Below are positions 22,869 to 35,359 of a stretch of 64,000 bases of DNA, piece by piece. A model generated the notes under the pieces. It ran no database searches and was not told the origin of the DNA. It worked only from the letters and a program-made list of their open reading frames with translations. Position 1 is the stretch's first letter. Each line of letters starts with the position of its first letter. The position numbers and the translations under genes were made by a program. The DNA comes from Onchidella celtica (lineage: Eukaryota; Mollusca; Gastropoda; Systellommatophora; Onchidiidae), in the NCBI GenBank assembly GCA_963931925.1, contig OZ007567.1, positions 79,761,686-79,825,685 on the forward strand, given 5' to 3'.

Positions 22869-25800
22869 TGAATAAGTACAAATTTGATGAAATATTATAC
22901 AACCACAAAACGTGAAAGACCAACAGCAAAGAGAATGTTCTCGAACTAATACAAGCGGTTATTGTAGTTTTATTGTCTTACAATTTTAGGGAGAAATTTA
23001 TATTATGAGAGTGGGGTTATTAAAGCTACACGGGCAGTGTGCAGACTGAATTCAGATGTATTAAGCTTAAGTGGAAATCTGTGCGACTCGGAAGTCCTAC
23101 TTCGGTGATAGTATTATCAGAATGTTATAAGCTTCATTTGATTAATTCTATTGCATTCATAACAACTTTTTTGCTCAATACAGAACCTCTGGTACCACAC
23201 GTGGAAAATGAGCAAGAAATACACAGTTCTTTCTGTGAGAATAGTATAAAATGTATTTGATGCCGTGAGCAGATTTCTTTGTTCACACGTGATTCATTTC
23301 TGTTATGTTGTTTGAACAAGATTCCTGTCACATGGAAAGACAATGCTGTGATTTTCAAATGTTGGGTTAAGCTAAAGCCCAGAAACTACTCGCCATGCCA
23401 TGACAGAGTCAATCGATTCCATACAGTCTTAAGACGAATACAAGACTTGAGGAGAAAGACATTGAAAATAATACAACCATGAAGCAGAGTTTGAAAGAAA
23501 CTACTCGCAGTGCCATGACAAAGGCATTCAATTTCAAATAGTCTTGGTACCGGTACAGGACTTACAAAGAATAGTGTTGAAAATAATACATGTAGTATAG
23601 TTTAACAAGATTTTGACAAAGCTAATCGCAATAATAACAAAATGAGAAATACAGTGGACATGCTAATCTTTGTATCTCTATCATGCACGGTATAGGGATT
23701 TGTTAGTATGGTAGTTTTACGCAGATGGTGAGCTGAGTCAGTAATGCTGACCCGCTTTCATCAATCAGTGCAAATTTCTTTCTGACCCAAAGAAGATGGC
23801 TAAAATCTGTGTTCTCTAATGTGAGTTTGAAGAGAAATATTGTCCTTTAAAAAAGTGGTGAAAATTATGAGAAAACTAGTTGCCGAAGATGAATAAGGGT
23901 TTAATAACGTCTTTAATTCCAGCGCAATAAAGATGCCCTTAAACGGTGCTGCCATAAATTTTCCCGTTGAAATAAAATATCTGTCGAAATAATGCTATTG
24001 GGACAGTACAGTTTTGGCTGGTAATTTAGTTGAGTACACAAGGACTAAAATAAGGGCAGATGAAATTGTCTTGCGCTGTTTTGTTGAAGGATTCTTAGAG
24101 ATCGGGCAGAATGCAAGAATGTGTTGATCTGGGAAGGAAACTTTCTGGAACTATTTCTTTTTGTTTCTTTGTTGTTATTACCGACCTTTAAAGATACAAT
24201 ATGTGTATGTATGTGTGTATGTATGATTGTTTGGCTGTCACTTAGTGTGCTTGTGTTCAGAAACAGAGAGAGAGAGAGAGAGAGGGGGGGGGGGGGAGTG
24301 GATTAATGCATGAAGGCCCTTGACATTCCATTTAAAAAGCCATGTTTTGTGACTGGGCACACGAAGCCCGCTTTAGTGAAGCAAATCAGTTTCAGCCAAG
24401 GAGCACAGAATGAAAGAGTTGTGAAGAATAACACAAATCTAAAGAGATTGTAGGAGCGATCCCAAAAAGAGAACGCGATAGAAAGACAATAGTATGAAAT
24501 GAGAAGATCAGTTTTGTGGTGTAGAAATGCGGGGTTAGGATTGATAGAACTAAAGTCCAGTTTTCCATATTTGTGGAGTTCTGGTTGGTTTCTTTTTAAG
24601 TTACATTTCATTGCACAGGTTGACAATTCTGACTTTGTGACAATTATTTTGTGCAGTTGGGCAAGTTGCTCATTATAAGGTGTAAAAGTGTTTCTCCATA
24701 GATATTAAAAGCATTTTTTTTGTGTTCATTCACGACAAAGTGTGTTTTGCTAATTACACCACTATTTGTGATGGGTCAAAGTTGAGGTGGGATTTGAAAA
24801 TACTGGTTATTGTCCCATTTATGCTAATTTTAGAATTTGAGACAGTTTGCCTTCCTGGTTTGCCATGCTCCGAGGTTCGTTCTTCCCTTTTTAGAGTTTA
24901 CAGCGACGTGGCATGGAAGGAATGTAGGTCAAATCAGCTGCCAACGATTAGAAATACAGGCAAAGTCCTACCTTGATAGCACAGCTGTGATCAAGAAAAC
25001 CATAATGCAAATCTGTTTCTGCCAATATGACGTGAGGATGAAATAACCATCACTGGCCATCAGACACAAAATTCGAAGATTTTTGGGAAGATTTTTTTTT
25101 TATGTTGCTGTTTAAGAGTATCGCCTACTCTCACAAGGACTCAAACCATTTGACCTAAAAAACATGTAGACAAGTGGCGATCCGAAGTCACCTTCTATTC
25201 GTGAACAATGATAGACGTTCAGAATTGAACTCAAACATGAAAGATAAACAGGCCACATGTGTGATTCACACAACATTGCAAAAACAAATTAAAAAAAAAA
25301 TCTATGTGGAAGATTTCAAAACAGATAAATACTTGTTATCATAATTCACAAAATTTAATGTGAAACACCAATATATCAGCCTATCCTTGAAGAAAAGATT
25401 TCTTATGTTTTGTCAAAAAGTCTTCAGTCAGTTTCACAACTGTTTTAGGAGTAGTCGACAATTATCATCGTGGTGGCAGTCTCTTCAGAGATAGGCATCC
25501 AGTAAAATCAATAATCTCACCCTCGTTAGTGATGTATTAATTGATGAGCTTAATTTGAGCATTTGTAAATGTTCATGTTTTGTTTTGTTTTTTTACTCTT
25601 GTTAATATGAGGAAATGTTGAAAAACCATCAAATTGACCTCTATCCCTACAGCAGCAAGTGGTAAGAAAAAAGAAAATCGTTGGAAGATCGTCATTGTAC
25701 ATTTGCCATGAATAAATTAAAATATACACACACACACACAAATACAAAAATTTGGATACTTGCTTGTTTGTGTGTAGGTGTTAGTGTGTTTTGGCCTTTG

Positions 25801-26381
25801 TTTTCCAAACTCAGTGCCCTCGGCATTTGCACATTGCCTTTCAAATTGTCTCTTCTGTATTTCTTCTGTTTTGTATTGGATCTCTGCCACCCAGGATGTA
25901 GTTTTGTGTTGTGGTATGACTGTGAATGTGGGTTTTGTCAACTTGTGTTAGATTCTATATTTGAATCCATTCTTCAAATACAAAGCTACATTCTTTCAGA
26001 CCCCCTAAGGCACGAAGAGTTTTGTGCCTCGGTTTTGGTGTGAGATGTGATCTATTTAGTTAAACGGGAACCTGGCTTGCTAGTGAAACTGGAACAGGCC
26101 TGCCTTGCTAGTTAATTCAGAGGAGCTCAAGCCCGAGTCAAAACCGATTCTAAACAGACTTGACTCAGTATTATGTTATGGTTCTTAGAGATTCACACGA
26201 GGAAAACATTGCTTTCCACAACACGTTTTTTTTTTCAAAGCATTGCTTTAAACCCTTGAATTTACAAGCAAGTTAGAATAATTATGCTAGTATTTCTTAA
26301 CCCTCCTGGGCTAAATATAGTCTTTTGTGAGAGGCTGAACACAACCATGCCAAAATTTCTCAAGATTCGCAATTTTTAATA
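22869..26381. other. Intron between exons 2 and 3, first part
   Basis: No exon supported. It holds a tandem duplication at 23380-23625, an isolated (GA)n plus G run at 24261-24296, and a (CA)n run near 25729. Several 60-120-codon open frames have no domain or splice support. Confidence 0.45.
23380..23625 (+). repeat. Diverged tandem duplication, unit about 122 bp
   Basis: GAAACTACTCGCCATGCCATGACA at about 23381 recurs as GAAACTACTCGCAGTGCCATGACA at about 23500. Downstream landmarks (AGTCTT, ACAAGACTT/ACAGGACTT, TTGAAAATAATACA) keep the same order in both halves. Identity by eye is about 75%. Confidence 0.65.
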
Positions 26382-26390
26382 TTTTTTAAA

Positions 26391-27527
26391 GGAAGTGCTT
26401 AGAGAGGGACACATGTCCCCCTCTAAGCAAGTGCTTACAGAGGGACATATATGTGAAAAACGTCACCGAAATATGGTGACTTGCTATTTTTACTCAGCCA
26501 GCCGACGGATATTCTATTTTGGGAAGTTTGCCTGTTTTTGGTTTCGATCGTCCAACATGGCGGCGCCCTCAAATAGCCTGTATGCTATTTTATGTATGAC
26601 TAGATCGAAAGATCTTCCCAACTCTAAATCTCACCCTACCCCTAACACTAATTGCCATGCCGACTTTGACAGCGCATGGTCATACGCCATCGTGCGTAAA
26701 ATAGCGAAAGGAATATTTTGCAGAAATACGTAAAACAGCCTACAGGCTATTTGCTGTCATACGTAAAATAGACATTCCGCACTCTCGAAATAAGTAAAAT
26801 ATCCTATTTGCCGCCATACGTAAAATAGACGCTCGGATGTTCTGTCACCTTGTGATTCTTCTCACACGTATAGGCTAGCACAGCGGTTGGTGCATGTCCC
26901 TGGTAGTGGTAGGCTCATTTTCTATCCTGTCATTCTTTTACCTCTGTCTATCATCTGACTTTTCCCAGCACAACGTGGCTGTTATCGTGTCATTGTGCTT
27001 GTCTTCAAACTTCAACTTAAACGTACTGGCCACACAAACAGATTAAATTTGGAGCGCATATTATTGCTCCGGCATCTGTGAGAGCCAGAACTAGATCTAG
27101 ATCTTCAAAAATATTTATTTTGTTTCAGAGCCCACACAGTGACTGCATAATACGTTCTAACTATGCCCCTCCATGCTAAAGGAACTGATCTATGCAACTG
27201 TCCCTCTTAAATCCTGCGCTGAAAGATATCTTAAATCCTGTGCTTAGAGACATTAAAATAATGTGATGTGTCCCTCTGTAGTAAATGTAAGCACACATTT
27301 AGAAGGGGGGGGGGGGTGCATGTGTCCCTCTGTAAGCATACATTTAGAGCGGGATATGTGTCCCCCTGTAGGCACTTGCTTAGAGGGGCTCGTTTCCCTC
27401 CGTAAGCACTTGCTTAGATGGGGACATGTGTCCCTCTGTAAGCACTTGCTTAGAGGGGGACAGGTGTGTATGTCCCTCTGTAAGCACTTGCTTAGAGGGG
27501 GACATGTGTCCCTCTCTAAGCACTTCC
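26391..27527. mobile_element. Mutator-like non-autonomous element, 59-bp perfect TIRs, 9-bp TSD
   Basis: The element is 1137 bp. The outer 59 bases of the left end (GGAAGTGCTTAGAGAGGGAC onward) are identical to the reverse complement of the right end. It is flanked on both sides by TTTTTTAAA (26382-26390 and 27528-27536), a perfect 9-bp target duplication. Long TIRs and a 9-bp duplication are the hallmark of Mutator-like elements, although hAT (8 bp) cannot be fully excluded because the TSD is A/T-simple. No transposase frame is present. The interior has repeated CGTAAAATAG motifs (26690-26830), and the right side carries a tandem array. The identical TIRs suggest recent insertion. Confidence 0.85.
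27268..27527 (+). repeat. Subterminal 36-bp tandem array of the Mutator-like element
   Basis: About six units of TAAGCACTTGCTTAGAGG followed by GGGACATGTGTCCCTCTG. Each unit contains its own near-palindrome (GGGGGACATGTGTCCCTC). The outermost unit is part of the right TIR. Only about one and a half units exist at the left end, so the array grew on one side. One unit has an expanded G run at about 27305. Confidence 0.88.
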
Positions 27528-27539
27528 TTTTTTAAATTA

Positions 27540-30500
27540 TTGTTGTTGGTTTGATACGAGGATGATCATGTTTGGGATCAGACATTGGCCAAATAATGAC
27601 AGCACAAAATTTTTCTCAAAACACTGAATAAATATTTTTTTTAAATGTTGACGATGAAACCATGATGTACCTGGCAGAGCCATGAGAATGTTTGCTAGAA
27701 AATGAAGCATTAAGCTGTGGCTTTTACGTTCAAATTTTCCTTAGCGGTTTATTGTTTCAAAGGTTACTCACTTTTAATGCAGACTCAAAATGAAACGTGA
27801 ATGTGCATGGATTTTCTGTCCACGTCAAGACAGAAAGATGAGCATTAATTCTGCCCGTGGTAATGCATGGCTGTAGAGTTACGGAAACATTTCATTTCCA
27901 GTTAATCCCGGATTGAACTTTAATCTATGCAGTTTCATCGTGCGTGGGTTAATTTTACATACAAATGCTACATTATGCTTTTGATAAAAAATGAATGTTT
28001 TTAACATGTCGTGCTTTAGATATAATAATTCAATGAAATTTAAGAACTTGTCTATTGGAAGCTAGGTAATAACATTCGTTGGATCAGATTCCATGTCAAA
28101 ATAAGCTTACAGATCGACTTGCCACTGTACACCGGTCAGTGAACGAAGTCTATTGTAAAAGCCAGGCCCGGTCTTCGCATGAGGGCAGAGGCTGATCGCA
28201 GCACCGAAGCAATACTATGAAGTAAGACGAGATTAGGCTATATCACCAGCAAAGATACTAGATAAGATAAAATAGGACAGCTCGGGCTTTGTATCCACGG
28301 TTGTCGCACCGCCACCTATTGGAGAGTGCGCAGGAGAGAAATTCTGGCAAATTATTTTACAGATCCGAATAAAGAAAATACTGCGTTTTGTTCACTGTCC
28401 AGTTATCACTGTAGACAATGATAGAAGTACCTTACTTTGTCATTCCAACTGAAAGAAAACTATGGCCATTTTTTCTAGTTGCGGTAACACTGTCACAGAA
28501 TCGTATTATTAATTCATCATTATACCAAACATTCATTTCAGGCCTTGCTTCATGGGCCCCGCCCACGATCAGCGCGCTGCTGTGGGAATGTCTTTTTTCA
28601 AGAAGCGAGCAGAAGGGACTGGACCGTCTATCTATGCATTTTCTTTGCTACCAGTATGCATATATAAAAATATATATGTTATAGGATAGCACTGCATTTC
28701 ACTCTTCAAAACTACCCAGCTTGTCACAAATAATACAGTGCACTGTTGTTTCTCTACGAATTGTGATTCGTTTACATCTCCTCATAAGATTTTTTGAAAA
28801 AATGTTTGGACGGAGCTGGAAATATCCAGGACTGTTTGCATGTACCTGTCATTGTGAAATGTTTTGTAGAAGATTTGGTTGCAAGATGCACGCCGTGTCT
28901 TTCCCACAAAGGAGGAGGAACTTTGGATTAACAGTTGGAGACAAAGTCCAGCTCAATGTATTTGATCATAGTGATTTTCTAAAAATTAACCATTTGTCTT
29001 GAAGATCTGAAAATTCCTGGTTTTATCTCCTTTTCTGTGCAGTTTGCTGGTTGGTCTTTGCGGATATCACTCATGTTGCAAGAAAGTGCAAATGTCTTTC
29101 TCCATAAGCATTATATGAAGCATTTCTTTAGTGTGCATTTGCTGTCGATCGCGTTTTGCTTACAATACATGCCATGGACAAAACGAATTCCATTTTAATG
29201 CAGTTTTTCAAATACATTCCCCAGATTCGCACACATATACACAAAAAATGTACAAGAGGGAAAAAAAAAAAGAAGGGTATTAGATTAAAATTTAATTTAA
29301 ACGATCATGCAACTTTTTCACTTTCTTTGTCCGGCTGGTTAAATAACATACACACAGACCAACACATAACTGTGCAGATTAAAATCAAAACAACTCTCTG
29401 TTAATAACACTTTCCTCATTTTTCCTTCTGTCTGCCTGGGGAGAGAATGGACGCACAGACAGACGGACAGGATAACATTCAATCCTCTTGTAATCTTAGT
29501 TGTCACCGTTTCCCGGGAATTTTTCATTCCCGTCAGCCCCGGCGAAAAAACCCAACATATTAAAGAAAAAGAAAAGAAGCCAACACAGAGAGACTGACAG
29601 CGTAAAATACAATGCTGGAGAGCACCCAACCTTAATGAATACCTCAAACTGGTAAATGACTGACTGGGGGGTTTCGTCTCTCGGCACTGTCTCCTATTTC
29701 CTTTCGCGTCTCCTGTTTCCGATGGCGAACATCTTCGCGCCCAGCTCAGCCGCACAGGAGCGGTGCTTAGCGCACGCGGGGCTTGAAGCGGCAGGTGTTT
29801 GGCTCGCTGACTGTTGTCACCTTTTCTGTTGTTTTTTTTTCCCTTTCTCTGTTCTTGATTTATTTTGTTACTCTCACATCATCATTATCTTCATCATCAT
29901 CGTCTGTTTAAAAAAAAAGTGATTTTAAGCGAACTTAGCACAGATTTGGCCACAATCAATCTCCGTTGGTTGTTTTTCAATGGGTCTAGGTAAAAAATAA
30001 ATCTTCTGTAATTTAGTGGTTCTTTTTCTTCCGCAACTATTAATCATTGCCTCTGAAAGTATTCTTGTTATCAGTCACTTACTTCCTGTCCCTATGTTGG
30101 AATGCAAATTTGATGGTAACGCTGTAGTCATCAGATCTACCAGTGGACGAAGAGGTCAAAGGTATCGCGAGAATCGATTGCTCTGAATATTATCATCGGT
30201 ATTACAAGTACTTCTCAAACGAAGTCTTCACAAGTTTTCAGTTTAAGGCCGGGCGCGTACTCGTGGCTTGTTGTCCCGTGGAAGTGGTGTCGTTCTCCAA
30301 AGTACCAGTGTTTTGCATGTACGCGCGCATCTCCATTCACTGACCTAGATTATTAAAAATGTGAAGCAACTGCAACGCAAGAAAGACGTGGCATGTGTGC
30401 ACGCAGCCTAAGACGTTTGGAGACACGCTAGATCCTTGGACGCATTTATAAGTCATTGTATAAAATAGAATACTTCGACAGATACCATCGGCTTCAACCT

Positions 30501-31790
30501 CCTGATGCTATCCCGTCCTCTGCATAACTCCTGTGCACTGGTTTTCTCTGGATTTTGTTTCCCATAATATCTTGCTATTTTGCTGCACGAAGTAGTCTTT
30601 TCACCTTCGTCTGGCTTCATGCATTCCCAACCATTTACAAAATTGTAAATCTCTGCTCCTACATAGCGAAATCCCGTAAGACACTGTAACAAAACCCTCT
30701 TTCCCTGTCATTTTTACAGAATTGAATTCTTATTGTTACGATTGTTGCTGTCTCCACTCACCTTCCCAAATTTCTTTTATAGAATAGACATCACAATGTG
30801 AAGTTCAGATTTCAATATAGACGTCTGTGTAAAGCATTCCTAATCTCTTCGAGTTTCTTTGCATTTCTGGAGTCTGCAATCTTGTCACAAAAAAAAATCC
30901 CACTACCATTAGGCCCTTTGTGAAATTTCTGAATGTCAAAGAGATTTTCAAATGAAAATTCTTGAAAATATTGTGCAAAGTGCCATTTTGTATTTTTGAA
31001 AAAAGAAAAAAACATTATATTGTAGGAAACGAGTGAACGAAGTTTGAAAGTGATTGGTCATTCTCGTAGGTGTATCTTATAGAAGAAATGGGGAAACATC
31101 GCTGGGGCAAGTAGAGTGCTTCGTTCAAGATTATTTTATGACCTAAATATTGTCAGTTTTGTCATCGTCTTGAGTGTTTCAATTCAGAACTTACAGAATC
31201 AGAGTTAGTCCAGAAAAATTGGGAAAGAAAAGTAGTCGCATGGCACCCCCATTTTGTTTCACAGTTTGTGTATTCTTGAATGTAGAGATATTTAACAATA
31301 AAGCTTATTCTTCTCTGTACATTTTGGCAGCAAGACTGCGACTCTTTGAATCAAAACCGCTAGGTTGTAGCTTTCTGTATACCTTCGATATTAGCAAATA
31401 TTCTGGTTACGTCCACAAGAAGCACTGATAATAAATGTGGCGAACCACATTTTGTTTGCTGATAATAGTTAATCTCCTCTCCAATGATTAAACAGAAAGT
31501 CACAGACTAAGACTGGATTAGCCAAGGCAGGAAAGTGGTTATTCTCTGACACGACAAAGGAAAACCTAGACAAGAAGTTTAGTGTACTTTAGAATGGGTT
31601 TTAATCGTCAGTGTTCTGCTCAGCAGCCCCTGCAATAGAGAGAAAGAGAGTAAGTCGAAAACGAGAAGACAAGTTAAACACAGAGATCATAATAGAAATT
31701 GAAGGAAAGCGTGTTGTTGCGTCCTTAATCATTGGCGTAAACGCATGACTGTAGATTTTGATACTTTTGTTTACCAGAAAAAAGCTACCA
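27540..31790. other. Intron, second part; no gene called
   Basis: Contains the GC-box repeat copy (28545-28640). A G+C-richer patch lies at about 29650-29800 without identifiable content. A minus-strand frame at 30453-30692 (79 codons, including YVGAEIYNFVNGWECMKPDE) is protein-like in composition but has no splice support or family match. A (GAT)/(CAT) microsatellite lies at about 29876-29902. Confidence 0.4.
28545..28640 (+). repeat. GC-box repeat, copy 2
   Basis: Reverse complement of the core of 2822-2960, with 28551-28578 matching 2926-2952 almost exactly. Weaker similarity continues to a shared GGACCGT near 28620. Class unknown. Confidence 0.5.
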
Positions 31791-31893
<103 letters not shown>

Positions 31894-32107
31894 GGCACGA
31901 AACACATACCTTAGCTCTAAATTCTAAATGTGATTATCCAGACATCAAAATTGCATACCTTTGTGATCTAGCTGATTATCTATAGACATCAAATAGCATT
32001 TTCTTCATCTTCAAAGTCAGAAGTATTGCCTTCTTTTCTTTTCTAAAAACGAATGTTGACTCTCTTTTTGTCAACATTAAGCCCTTTTCCATAATGACAG
32101 TTTTGCT

Positions 32108-32200
32108 CTTCCCCCCCCCCCCCCCAAAACAACAACAACTACTTCCATCACCCCCCCCCCATCCCCCCCCATCCCCCACCCCCACCCCCCCCCCCCCCTC
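32108..32200. repeat. C-rich low-complexity tract
   Basis: Several C runs of 8-17 separated by AT, AAAACAACAACAAC and TCCATCA spacers. The complementary strand has many G runs and could form a quadruplex. Confidence 0.9.
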
Positions 32201-32505
32201 GTGCCCAGCTCTGAAAAAGAAACAGACAAAAAAAAAGATTCCATTTAATCTAGCTTGCCGTTAATATTTTTTTTCTATTTAACGTAATCCTCACCTGATA
32301 ATGGATGATTTCCTGTCTTTGAAGCACTGCCTGCTCTTTAGTCATACCTTTCTGTCTGTGCCGCAATCTCTGTCTGTCTTTCTGTTTTCTTCTCCGCTCT
32401 TTTTGTTGTTTTCTGCCGGAGTCAGAGACAGAGTAGACAGAGAGATTCCGATCTGATGACTCGGCTCATCTGTACAGCAACGCATAATGTTGACATTGCT
32501 TGTTA

Positions 32506-32605
32506 TTAGGGGCCGTAGACTAATTACAAAGCCTACCAGAGAAACTACTGAGACATGTTCTCATGTCATCTGGAGCTTACTGTGTAACATACTACGGTCC
32601 CCTAA
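32506..32605. mobile_element. 100-bp TIR element (MITE-like), copy 2
   Basis: Starts TTAGGGGCCGTAGAC and ends with its near-exact inverse (CTACGGTCCCCTAA); TTACA-type motifs continue the inverted repeat inside. The body shares CTAATTACAAAGCC with 51-152. This is the best-preserved of three copies. No target duplication could be fixed. Confidence 0.65.
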
Positions 32606-33106
32606 CATCAGGTACTTGAACTTTTCACAGTGGCAATTGTCACTAGGCAAGAGAGAAAAATATACATACGTGATAGAAAGTAACTGAATCCTCAGGTCAT
32701 TTTTTTCTTATTCTTGGTTGTCAGTATTAGCAACGGTAAGGTAAGATATATGGACTGGAGTAGGAGAGTACAACTACAAACTGGACACCAGTGGGCAAGC
32801 ACGGAGAGGATTGTATTTTTTGCAAGAATGGTGTCTAAAAATTGTACACACTTTGTACAGTGTCAATTCAAATACATACGAGATTTATAATTTTAATTAA
32901 ATAGGACAAATGATTGTGTAATTACTGATTTATCGCATATGTTGAAACTGAAGGCCATGCTACCCCAGACGCTGATGACATTGCAGTTCCACAGAGCTTC
33001 AAATAACATTAACCTGTTCATTCGTGTAATCATTTTTTTTTTTTTTAGATTTCGGACACCCTGTATTCACTTAACACTGCCACATCACACAAAGCTGTTT
33101 ATGTGA

Positions 33107-33240
<134 letters not shown>

Positions 33241-35257
33241 ATACTGTGGACCTAGGAGGAACAACTCAAAATGGGTGCGAAAAGCTAGATGACAGAGATG
33301 CAGGGATGTCTTCCTCTGTTTCAACTCTCCTCTACGACTGAAAATAGCGATTATAATATCGATGAAGTGGTGGACAGAAATGTGTTAATCTATTTCTTTT
33401 TTGAGTTCCTTGCTAAACAGAAGCTTTATAATTTCTCCAATCAGACGAAGAAAAACAAAAGCAAGACTGTAAGTCTTCTGGCACTACAATGCAAATTAGT
33501 TCTAAGACATAATTTGTACAGGTTCTGAAACACATTGTAATGTACCTTGTTAAACGCTGCAATGGCCACTGATTAGGGAAAGGTCTAAACGAAGCCAGCA
33601 GGGGGAGGCTGAAAAACGGCACTTTCACTGGCTTGTTCAAGATGTCGAATGTTCAAAGTTGATGTGGAGAAAATTACTTTGCTCAGGGGGATTTTCATTG
33701 CCTTATTTCATCCTTGGATAATTATATTCCCCTCTTGATGCTGCTCCCTCTGTTTTCTTCACAGTGACATTTCGATATTGAAATGTCGATATGCCAAGCT
33801 GTGTTTCTTCCTGCCCCTGTCACAGTGTCTCTTAAATATGGTTTGGGCCCTGCGTTTCCCGCACTGCCGTTGTGCTGTCCAGTGGACAGAGATATCACAC
33901 TAGCTCTCGGTCTCCTTTCATTTGCAGGTTTCTTAATCGTTATTGCTATAAAGCCTGTCCAACTGTCTTCGCTTCTTCCTAGTTTTGAGCCACTCCTCCG
34001 GTCAGAAGCGGATGTTGCACGTCGATCCTGACGCGAATGTAATGCTCGTGATATGTCGCCTAAACCCTTTCGCGAATTAACAGTTCAACTATTTGCGCAT
34101 TTTGGGGATTATTCCTCAGTCGCGCCAAATTGTATGCTCTTATTTAGCCATGACCATTCTGCAACTCTATTTCGCTTCTTCAGGCCAAATATCAGAGAAA
34201 TCCGTTTAGTAGTTTTTCAACATATTCATTACAAATGATTTTCTTGTGTTTTTAAAAGACAGATTTTCCTTATATTATTTTCAAATGCATCACACAGTAT
34301 GACGTTCATTTGACAAAACATGATAATAATGCAATAGTGATAATTATTGTTGTTTCAATGGAATAATTATAAGTAAGAAATCGTTAAAAATGTTCAGCCT
34401 AGTTTTAAAATAAAGCTAATTATCACAGTATTAGAAATATTGAGCACACTTTACTATTGGAGTCAGTATCGATTCCATCGGAGCCAAAGTAACCGCGCAC
34501 CATTTTTTGCTTTAGACATGAAGAATCCTAATTTGTTTCTGAGTCATCGAAGATTCCAAGATCAAAATTGCTCAGCCCATATGAAATTGATTTTCAACAA
34601 TTTGCATTTCACAACATCCTGCTTGAACTTCTCTTCTGCACTCTTATATGTCACTTTGGGATGTTCATGAATGCATTTCTGACATTTAGACACAAGAGAA
34701 AGAAAATAAAACTCAAAGTAAAACCAACTAAAAAAAACATTCGTCCAAATAAAGTTTGATATCTTGCCTCCAAGACATTTGCAGCGCGTTCACAGCAACT
34801 CATATTAAATACGCGATCACACAGACCAAGAATGAGACCTTTTCGTTTAGTTTATTGGTCGCGATGAGAGAAATTCAAAGAAATAAAACTGTTTGCAAGA
34901 GGACATTTTGCCTCCTGTTTTCTCCATTTATGCAGGATTTGCAAAATATCATCCTAATTTTGTTTTCCTTTGCTCGCACTTCTACAAATTAACAAAACAT
35001 AAAAAAAACCCAAAAAAACTTGGTATGGCATTTGCTTTTAGTACCCTTTCTGATCTTTCTTAAGGTTGCTCAGATCCAAATTCACTCGACCCTCTTCCTC
35101 ATGTGCATTTTCGTGAAATTGGTATATGCGCAAGGACACCATAGTTTCCCAATAATGTCCAGAATGTGTCGTTGGTCGTCCCGAGCAGTAAATAGATGGC
35201 AGGATTTTCCCTGAACTAATTGACTGGTAAATGCTAGCATTCTTCGACAGTTATTTC

Positions 35258-35265
35258 AGAGAGAG

Positions 35266-35357
<92 letters not shown>
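35258..35357. repeat. (GA)n microsatellite
   Basis: About 100 bases of almost uninterrupted GA. Simple sequence. Confidence 0.95.

Positions 35358-35359
<2 letters not shown>

Noticed and set aside
22453-22929. Minus-strand frame of 158 codons rich in Gln, Pro and Thr
   Set aside because: Low-complexity reading of (GTT)n and G runs in the donor-derived minisatellite; no start context or splice sites.
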